Shown here: one piece after another, positions 1-4,064 of the stretch
How the letters are laid out: every line of letters begins with the position of its first letter
How positions within the stretch are numbered: the stretch's first letter is position 1
Assembly (NCBI GenBank): GCA_004558145.1
Contig: SFDQ01000018.1
Span: 1-8,635 of the forward strand
Reading direction: 5' to 3'
Origin: Oscillospiraceae bacterium
GTDB taxonomy: Bacteria > Bacillota_A > Clostridia > Oscillospirales > Ruminococcaceae
DNA: 8,635 bases
Made by a program: the position numbers and the translations under genes
The notes under the pieces: generated by a model
What the model saw: only the letters and a program-made list of their open reading frames with translations
What the model was told of the DNA's origin: nothing
Database searches by the model: none

Positions 1-117
1 CATCCCTCCTTCCTGGACCGGCGGAGCACGAACAGCTGCATCGCGGCGCTGAAGGCCATGGCGGCCGGGGGCCGGGGTGAGCGGAAAGGAGGCGCCTGTG
101 GACAAGTGGACGGATAG
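1..117 (+). CDS. C-terminal end of an unrecognised upstream phage gene (partial)
   Basis: The first frame is open from the window edge to a TAG at 115-117, giving the last 38 residues of a protein that starts outside the window. I do not recognise it. The fragment includes LDRRSTNSCIAALKAMAAGG and then a Gly/Arg/Lys-rich tail. It is probably coding because 24 of its first 25 codons end in G or C, like the clear genes downstream, and the other two frames look unlike protein or hit a stop. Its end overlaps the start of the Mor-like gene by 20 bases and contains that gene's ribosome binding site, so the two are probably translationally coupled. Genes in this position in Mu-like elements are usually small early or middle phage genes, but no function can be assigned from 38 residues. 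Confidence 0.5.
   Translation, partial: HPSFLDRRSTNSCIAALKAMAAGGRGERKGGACGQVDG
85..92 (+). promoter_or_regulatory. Ribosome binding site that fixes the Mor-like start
   Basis: AAAGGAGG lies five bases before the GTG at 98. An earlier in-frame GTG at 77 has no comparable site and would place this Shine-Dalgarno inside the gene, so 98 is the preferred start. Confidence 0.7.
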
Positions 118-391
118 TCTGACCATTGAGATGCTGCCGGAGCAGTACCAGCCACTGGCGGAGATCCTGGGCGTACAGCCGCTGCTGAAGCTGGCGGAGC
201 AGTACGGAGGCGCCAGCCTGTACATCCCCAAGGTAGAGGCGCTTGTGAAGGCGCTGCGGGACAAGCGGATCCAGAAGGAGTACAATGGCTACAACGCCAA
301 GGAGCTGGCCCAGAAATACGAGCTGAGCGTAAACTGGGTGCTGAATATCTGCAAGGACAACCCGCTGCCGGAGCAGCAGAGCCTGTTCTGA
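98..391 (+). CDS. mor: Mor/C-type phage transcription activator
   Basis: This 97-residue protein (GTG start at 98) resembles the Mor transcription activator family of phage Mu. In Mu, Mor dimers bind a dyad just upstream of the middle promoter and recruit RNA polymerase to a promoter with a poor -35. Visible signs are the N-terminal LPEQYQPLAEILG and LLKLAEQYGG helices, a short YIPK strand segment that in Mor helps form the dimer, and a C-terminal helix-turn-helix at about residues 64-86 (YNAKELAQKYELSVNWVLNI). It is shorter than Mu Mor (129 residues) but covers the core domain. It ends just before an AT-rich gap with a palindrome and a -10-like box, and the packaging and head genes follow. 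The simplest inference is that it activates those genes. The symbol denotes the family; the protein could equally play the role of Mu C, a relative that drives late promoters. Confidence 0.85.
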   Translation: MDKWTDSLTIEMLPEQYQPLAEILGVQPLLKLAEQYGGASLYIPKVEALVKALRDKRIQKEYNGYNAKELAQKYELSVNWVLNICKDNPLPEQQSLF

Positions 392-404
392 AAGGTTATT
401 TCTG

Positions 405-439
405 CAAAGTACTTTGTACAACTGCTTTGACTATATAGT
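405..439 (+). promoter_or_regulatory. Candidate Mor-dependent promoter with palindrome
   Basis: The gap after the Mor-like gene is clearly AT-rich compared with the surrounding sequence. It contains a perfect 12-bp palindrome, CAAAGTACTTTG (405-416), and a -10-like TATAGT (434-439; overlapping TATATA at 432-437). No good -35 sits 16-18 bases upstream of the box, as expected for promoters that rely on a Mor/C activator. If TATAGT is the -10, the palindrome is centred near -35, somewhat closer than the Mor dyad in phage Mu, so its role as the Mor site is inference. The next gene starts at 519. Confidence 0.45.
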
Positions 440-461
440 TTGAGCGGAGCGAATTACAATC

Positions 462-496
462 AATCCCGTGGAAGCCGATCCGGCCTCCACGGGATT
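462..496 (+). repeat. Strong leader hairpin before the head operon
   Basis: AATCCCGTGGA (462-472) and TCCACGGGATT (486-496) are perfect inverted arms of 11 bp. The loop can pair further (GCC 474-476 with GGC 482-484, after one mismatch), leaving a five-base loop. The hairpin ends 10 bases before the ribosome binding site at 506. It is followed by only a weak T-rich run (TTTGTCT), so it is at most a poor intrinsic terminator. It would lie in the 5' leader of a transcript started in the AT-rich gap and could be an attenuator, a landing site for the LoaP-like protein, or a cap protecting the mRNA. Confidence 0.55.
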
Positions 497-518
497 TGTC
501 TATCCAGGAGGGCGCAGC

Positions 519-815
519 ATGACGGAGTGGATACAGTGGATCATCCAGGTGGTGGCGTATGGCGTCATCTGCTTCCTGCTGAAGCGTGAGCTGGGCCAGA
601 TGGACCAGCGGCATAAGGACCTGCTGGAGCAGATCAAGGCGGTGGAGCGGGAGGCGAAGGCGGACACCCAGAAGGTTGAGGAGAAACTGGACCGCTTCAT
701 CACGGAGCTGCCGTTCAAGTATACGCTGAAGGATGACTTCGTCCGGACGGTGGCGCGCATGGAGAACAAGCTGGACAAGATCCTGGACCGGCTGAATCCG
801 GGGGATCATGCATAG
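519..815 (+). CDS. Small membrane-anchored coiled-coil protein, DUF2730/Mu gp25-like
   Basis: This 98-residue protein starts at the ATG at 519, six bases after AGGAGGG (506-512). An upstream in-frame GTG at 468 lies in the leader hairpin and has no site. Residues 4-21 form one hydrophobic membrane segment (WIQWIIQVVAYGVICFLL). Residues about 22-60 are a charged heptad-like coil, and the C-terminal part contains FKYTLKDDFVRTVARMENKLDKIL, a pattern often seen in small phage proteins. The layout (one membrane helix plus coiled coil) and the position just before a winged-helix gene and a gp27-like gene match the DUF2730/gp25 protein of Mu-like phages, whose function is not established. A holin-like or spanin-like role cannot be excluded from topology alone, but no lysis enzyme is adjacent. 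The coding call is firm; the family call is moderate. Confidence 0.75.
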   Translation: MTEWIQWIIQVVAYGVICFLLKRELGQMDQRHKDLLEQIKAVEREAKADTQKVEEKLDRFITELPFKYTLKDDFVRTVARMENKLDKILDRLNPGDHA

Positions 816-836
816 GAACGAGAAGGAGGAGCGAAT

Positions 837-1154
837 ATGGCGGCCAATCTGACGGTCAATGCGAACAAGCGGATCAGGGGCAAGATCCTGATGCTGCTGT
901 ACAGTGTGGCGCCCGGGCCTGTGGAGGTGCGGACGATCACCAACAGCCTGCTGGACGCGGGCAGCATCAGTGTGCCGGACCTGGCGCGGCATGTGGACTA
1001 CCTGGCGGGTAAGGGCTACGTGACCGTGATCGACGAGGAGGACGCGGAGAAGTTGCTGCGGGGCCAGGTCCCCGTGGATGCGTTTCTGAAGCTGACGCCC
1101 ACAGGCATCGACCTGGTGGAGGGCACCATCGAGGACCTGGGCGTAGACGTCTGA
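837..1154 (+). CDS. Winged-helix phage protein, Mu gp26-position (VpaChn25_0724-like)
   Basis: The protein has 105 residues, and AAGGAGG lies seven bases before the ATG. The fold looks like a winged helix. A helix at about residues 9-25 (ANKRIRGKILMLLYSV) is followed by a segment resembling a helix-turn-helix (VRTITNSLLD, then VPDLARHVDYLAGKGYVTV), then a hairpin wing and the LTPTGIDLVEGT ending typical of DNA-binding proteins of the ArsR/PadR style. Small proteins of this kind sit between the gp25-like and gp27-like genes in many Mu-like prophages, where their role is undescribed. They could bind DNA during packaging or act as a regulator. It ends two bases before the next ATG, so it is in the same operon and probably coupled. 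The fold is inferred from sequence pattern only. Confidence 0.75.
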   Translation: MAANLTVNANKRIRGKILMLLYSVAPGPVEVRTITNSLLDAGSISVPDLARHVDYLAGKGYVTVIDEEDAEKLLRGQVPVDAFLKLTPTGIDLVEGTIEDLGVDV

Positions 1155-1156
1155 CC

Positions 1157-1726
1157 ATGGGGGAGCAGAGAGAGCGCCAGCGGATCAAGTCCCGAGTGGA
1201 CGAGTTCCCGGATGAGATCCGGGCCCAGCTGGATGGGATGCTGGCGGATGTGAATTACACGTACCAGGAGATCGCGGACACTCTGACCGAACAGGGCTAT
1301 GAGATCAGCCGGAGCGCGGTGGGCCGGTATGCCATGCGGCACAACAGTGCTGCGCGTCGGCTGAAGGAAGCGCGGGAACAGACGACCGCCCTGCTGCAGC
1401 AAATCCGTGAGAACCAGGACGTAGAGAGCACGGAGCTGGCGTCGGCCATCCTGATCGACGGGCTGACGCGGCGGATCGCCACGGCGGAGGAGGACTTCGA
1501 CGCCCTGCCGCTGGACAAGGCGGGAAGGCTGCTGGTACAGCTGCAGCGGAGCACGATCTACAAGGAGCGGTGGCGAAAGGAACGTCTGGCCGCCATCGAG
1601 TCGGTAGAGCGGAATGTGAAGGCGCGGATGCGCCAGATGGTGCAGGACGACCCGGACCTGCTGGAGCGGCTGCAGCAGCTGGTGAGCGAGGCAGCCGCGG
1701 AGGAGGCGGGACGGGATGAAGGCTGA
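1157..1726 (+). CDS. DUF3486 / Mu gp27-like protein, putative small terminase
   Basis: The 189-residue protein matches the pattern of the DUF3486 (Mu gp27-like) family. It has a basic start with RIKSRVDEFPDEIRAQLDGML, then a helix-turn-helix at about residues 34-60 (YTYQEIADTLTEQGYEISRSAVGRYA), followed by long charged helices to the end. In Mu-like phages the gp27 gene lies directly before the large terminase, and the protein is regarded as the probable DNA-recognition (small) subunit of the packaging motor. Here it is separated from the large subunit by the NusG-like gene and a structured gap. The ATG follows the previous stop by two bases with no strong ribosome binding site of its own, suggesting coupling. 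The last 11 bases overlap the next gene. Family assignment is fairly secure; the packaging role is inferred. Confidence 0.85.
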   Translation: MGEQRERQRIKSRVDEFPDEIRAQLDGMLADVNYTYQEIADTLTEQGYEISRSAVGRYAMRHNSAARRLKEAREQTTALLQQIRENQDVESTELASAILIDGLTRRIATAEEDFDALPLDKAGRLLVQLQRSTIYKERWRKERLAAIESVERNVKARMRQMVQDDPDLLERLQQLVSEAAAEEAGRDEG

Positions 1727-2246
1727 GCCGAAGTGGTACGTAGCCCAAGTGCTGACGGGCAGCGAAGCGGAAACGGCCCGCCGCCTGACGGAAGCGGGCA
1801 TGGAGGCCATCGCGCCGGTTCAGGTGCTGCATGAACGGCGGCACGGTGTGTGGCGGCTGATGCGCCGCACGGTGTTCCCCGGCTACGTGTTCGTGCATGT
1901 GGCGCTGATCCCCCGCACCTATTATCATATCCAGCGCCAGCCCCAGGTGGTGCGGCTGCTGGGCGGGGCCGCCCCGGAGGCGGTGCCGGAAGAGGAAATG
2001 GCAGTCGTGCTGCTGTTCGCGCGGTCGGGCCGGGACTTCGGCGTCTCCTGCGGGGAGCGGAGCAACGGCGAGACCGTGATCACCTCGGGGCCGCTGACGG
2101 CCCTGCAGGAGCGGATCGTAAAGGTGAACCCAAGGGGGCGCAGGGCAACGGTGGAGCTGACCGTCCTGGGCGAGGCCCGCCGGATCGAGGTGGGGCTCGT
2201 TGTGGGACGGGGTGCCCCCTGCGCCGGTACAGCCCCAGCGGAATAG
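1716..2246 (+). CDS. loaP: NusG-family processive antiterminator, LoaP-like
   Basis: The 176-residue protein has the two-domain NusG layout. The NGN domain is about residues 6-105, beginning KWYVAQVLTGSEAETA and containing the signature FPGYVFVH (54-61). A KOW-type domain is at about 115-165 (GETVITSGPLTALQERIVKV, then a basic stretch, then VELTVLGEARRIEVGLVV). The SGPL and terminal VGL-type motifs are those of LoaP, a specialised NusG paralog in Firmicutes that travels with RNA polymerase through terminators and binds an RNA hairpin in the leader of its target operon. AGGAGG (1701-1706) lies nine bases before the ATG, which sits inside the end of the gp27-like gene. The gene lies between the two terminase subunits, directly upstream of a hairpin-rich gap. 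It probably promotes full-length transcription of the head and tail genes. UpxY or RfaH-like alternatives are possible but less like the C-terminal domain. Confidence 0.85.
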   Translation: MKAEPKWYVAQVLTGSEAETARRLTEAGMEAIAPVQVLHERRHGVWRLMRRTVFPGYVFVHVALIPRTYYHIQRQPQVVRLLGGAAPEAVPEEEMAVVLLFARSGRDFGVSCGERSNGETVITSGPLTALQERIVKVNPRGRRATVELTVLGEARRIEVGLVVGRGAPCAGTAPAE

Positions 2247-2258
2247 GATCCCGGCAGC

Positions 2259-2291
2259 GCCGGCGCGCGGTTGATTCGTCCCCGCGCCGGC
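2259..2291 (+). repeat. GC-rich stem-loop, first of the structured segment
   Basis: GCCGGCGCG (2259-2267) pairs perfectly with CGCGCCGGC (2283-2291). After one C-C mismatch, GG (2269-2270) pairs with CC (2280-2281), leaving a nine-base loop. It starts 13 bases after the stop of the NusG-like gene. No T-run follows, so it is not a standard terminator. Confidence 0.55.
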
Positions 2292-2292
2292 C

Positions 2293-2313
2293 GCCGGGGG
2301 ACATAGTCCCGGC
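2293..2313 (+). repeat. Short bulged stem-loop
   Basis: GGGAC (2298-2302) pairs with GTCCC (2306-2310) around ATA. GCC (2293-2295) pairs with GGC (2311-2313) across a two-G bulge. It directly follows the preceding hairpin. Confidence 0.4.
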
Positions 2314-2366
2314 ACGCAGCACCGCCCGGAAGGTCGGTGGTGGCGAAGCATACTCAATGACAATAC

Positions 2367-2406
2367 CCGGGCCAGCCCATTCGTGGGGACCACTCCACGG
2401 GCCCGG
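2367..2406 (+). repeat. Two-tier stem-loop
   Basis: CCGGGCC (2367-2373) pairs perfectly with GGCCCGG (2400-2406). Inside it, CGTGGGG (2382-2388) pairs with CTCCACG (2393-2399) with one G-T wobble and an ACCA loop. An alternative inner hairpin, CCCA-TTCG-TGGG (2376-2387), competes with it, so the segment could switch between two folds. Confidence 0.45.
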
Positions 2407-2416
2407 CACCTCCTTT

Positions 2417-2460
2417 CGTTGCCATGCCCCGGTGCGTGATCGTACCGGGGCATGGTGATG
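2417..2460 (+). repeat. Long, near-perfect stem-loop with TGAT loop
   Basis: CCATGCCCCGGT (2422-2433) and ACCGGGGCATGG (2444-2455) are perfect 12-bp arms. The pairing continues inward by one wobble and two further pairs to a TGAT tetraloop (2437-2440). It extends outward through wobble pairs to 2417/2460, for about 20 pairs in all. No T-run follows on either strand. It is the most stable-looking structure in the window and the best candidate for a recognised RNA hairpin or an RNase III-type processing site. Confidence 0.6.
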
Positions 2461-2536
2461 CAAGGAAGAAAGGCGGGAGAGCGCCCAGGCGGGCCCCGAG
2501 GGGCCGGACGTGTCCTTTTCCGCCCCCAGAGCGTTT

Positions 2537-2554
2537 AACGCGTCACAACGCGTT
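2537..2554 (+). repeat. Inverted repeat AACGCGT/ACGCGTT upstream of terminase
   Basis: Perfect 7-bp arms (2537-2543 and 2548-2554) flank CACA. The heptamer GCGTTTA also occurs as a direct repeat at 2531-2537 and 2550-2556. It lies 37 bases before the terminase ATG. It could be a small RNA hairpin or a DNA site for a dimeric protein such as the small terminase. Confidence 0.4.
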
Positions 2555-2591
2555 TAGAGCGGCCCACAGGCCCAAGAGAGGAGGCGCGGCC

Positions 2592-4064
2592 ATGCGGGAT
2601 CTGACGGAGCTGAAGGAACTGCTCAATCCGGAGGGCATCGTGGACGGCCGCATCCTGGCCGCCCAGACGACCTTCTACGAATACTGCAAACTGATGAACC
2701 CGAAGTTCTACCGGGATGACCGGCCCTACCAGCGGGACCTGTGCGACACCCTGCAGGGCATCTTCGAGGGGCGGCTGATCAATCCCAAGACTGGCGAGGC
2801 ATACCGGAACCTGATGATTAACCTTCCGCCCCGGCACGGGAAGTCCTATACCCTGACACTGTTCGTGCAGTGGTGCATGGGGAGGCGGAACGAGACGCGG
2901 GTGATCTCTGTGTCGTACAACGATATCCTGGCCGGGCGGTTCGCCCGGAATGTGCGGGACGGGATCGACGCGGACAAGCTGGACAGCAAGGTGCCCATCT
3001 TTCACGATGTGTTTCCCAGTACACGGGTTAAGCAGGGGGACGCGGCGGCGCAGTTGTGGAGCCTGGAGGGGCAATTCTTCAACTACCTGGCCACGGGCTT
3101 CGGCGGCACCATCACCGGCATCGGCTGCTCCATGGGCATTATTGACGACCCCATCAAGAACGACCAGGAGGCCTTCAACGACCGGGTGCTGGATGAGCAG
3201 TGGAGCTGGTACACGGACACCTTCCTCAGTCGAATTGAGGAGGGCGGGATGCAGATCCTTGTCATGACCCGGTGGAGCACGAAGGACCTGTGCGGCCGGC
3301 TGCTGGAGAGCGAGGACGGAGACGACTGGTTTGTGTTCTGTCGGCGGGCCTGCCTGGACGAGAGCCGGGGGACCATGCTCTGCCCTGCCCTCCTGTCTTT
3401 CAAAAGCTATCAGAAGAAGCGGCGGCTGACCAGTGCGGAGATCGCGGACGCCAACTACCAGCAGGAGCCGGTGGACATCAAGGGGAAGCTGTACACCAGC
3501 TTCCGCACCTATACGGACATCCCCCGGGACGAGGCGGGGCAGCCGGCATTTGGCGAGATCATCAGCTACACGGACACGGCGGACACCGGCGCGGACGACC
3601 TGGTGTCCATTGTGGCCGGCGTGTATGAGGGAGAGGGGTACATCCTGGATGTGCTGATGACGGACGCCCCCATGGAGCAGACCGAGCCGAAGACGGCGGA
3701 GCAGCTGGCGAGCAACCGTGTTGCGACGGCCCGGATCGAGAGCAACAACGGCGGCCGGGGCTTTGCCCGGAACGTGGAGCGGCTGCTGTGGGAGATCTAC
3801 CAGACCCGGAACGTGAACGTGGAGTGGTTCCACCAGGGGGCCAACAAGCACGCCCGGATCATGACGGGGGCCACCTTCGTGATGCAGCACCTGCTGTTTC
3901 CGGAGGGCTGGACCCGGCAGTGGCCGAAGTATTACGCAGCCATGGTGAGCTATCAGAAGACGGGCAAAAACAAGCATGACGACGCCCCGGATGCCACGAC
4001 GGGGATCGCCGAGACGATCCAGGAGCGCGAAGGGAGGGGCACGCTTGACATCTGGTGGGTATAG
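2592..4064 (+). CDS. terL: Phage terminase large subunit
   Basis: The 490-residue ATPase-nuclease drives DNA into proheads and cuts it. The start at 2592 is chosen because GAGAGGAGG lies seven bases upstream and the protein-like sequence begins there; the open frame reaches back to 2424 but that part is Pro/Arg-rich and matches the hairpin region. The ATPase domain shows a Walker A-like LPPRHGKS (residues 78-85), a Walker B MGIIDDP (181-187) and a coupling-type VMTRWS (224-229). The RNase H-like nuclease domain has candidate metal ligands in YTDTADTG (D328), RIESNN (E383) and KHDDAPDA (D463/D464). Length and motif order are complete, so it should be active. It belongs to the terminases found in Mu-like and related tailed phages. 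The portal gene follows directly. Confidence 0.95.
   Translation: MRDLTELKELLNPEGIVDGRILAAQTTFYEYCKLMNPKFYRDDRPYQRDLCDTLQGIFEGRLINPKTGEAYRNLMINLPPRHGKSYTLTLFVQWCMGRRNETRVISVSYNDILAGRFARNVRDGIDADKLDSKVPIFHDVFPSTRVKQGDAAAQLWSLEGQFFNYLATGFGGTITGIGCSMGIIDDPIKNDQEAFNDRVLDEQWSWYTDTFLSRIEEGGMQILVMTRWSTKDLCGRLLESEDGDDWFVFCRRACLDESRGTMLCPALLSFKSYQKKRRLTSAEIADANYQQEPVDIKGKLYTSFRTYTDIPRDEAGQPAFGEIISYTDTADTGADDLVSIVAGVYEGEGYILDVLMTDAPMEQTEPKTAEQLASNRVATARIESNNGGRGFARNVERLLWEIYQTRNVNVEWFHQGANKHARIMTGATFVMQHLLFPEGWTRQWPKYYAAMVSYQKTGKNKHDDAPDATTGIAETIQEREGRGTLDIWWV

Larger units (their letters stand above)
2247..2591 (+). promoter_or_regulatory. 345-nt gene-free, hairpin-rich segment before the large terminase
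   Basis: No convincing gene lies between the NusG-like gene and the terminase. The open frames across it are Pro/Arg/Gly-rich and lack ribosome binding sites. Instead it holds a row of stem-loops: 2259-2291, 2293-2313, 2367-2406 (with an inner hairpin), 2417-2460, 2492-2505, 2537-2554 and 2561-2572. This density of stable arms suggests a structured RNA element inside the operon transcript. Candidate roles are a loading site for the LoaP-like protein, a put-like antitermination RNA, an mRNA processing site, or a packaging (pac/cos) site lying next to the terminase. No clear sigma-70 promoter was found in it. Confidence 0.55.

Noticed and set aside
2357..2458. Possible 33-codon leader peptide within the structured gap
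   Set aside because: There is an ATG and stop but no ribosome binding site, and the sequence only reflects the inverted-repeat arms.
2492..2519. Possible intrinsic terminator (GGCCCC-GA-GGGGCC then TTTT)
   Set aside because: The T-run is only four bases and lies ten bases beyond the stem, and the transcript must continue into terL. It is at most a weak pause site that an antiterminator might overcome.
2424..2591. Upstream extension of the terminase open frame
   Set aside because: The extra 56 residues are Arg/Pro-rich and coincide with the hairpin segment. The strong ribosome binding site before 2592 fixes the start there.
2535..3977. 480-codon minus-strand open frame opposite the large terminase
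   Set aside because: It is a mirror frame of a GC-rich gene with strong motif support on the + strand. Its product is Pro/Val/His/Arg-rich without recognisable motifs and has no ribosome binding site. The same applies to other long minus-strand frames (such as 4532-5707, 1305-2453 and 6244-7251).
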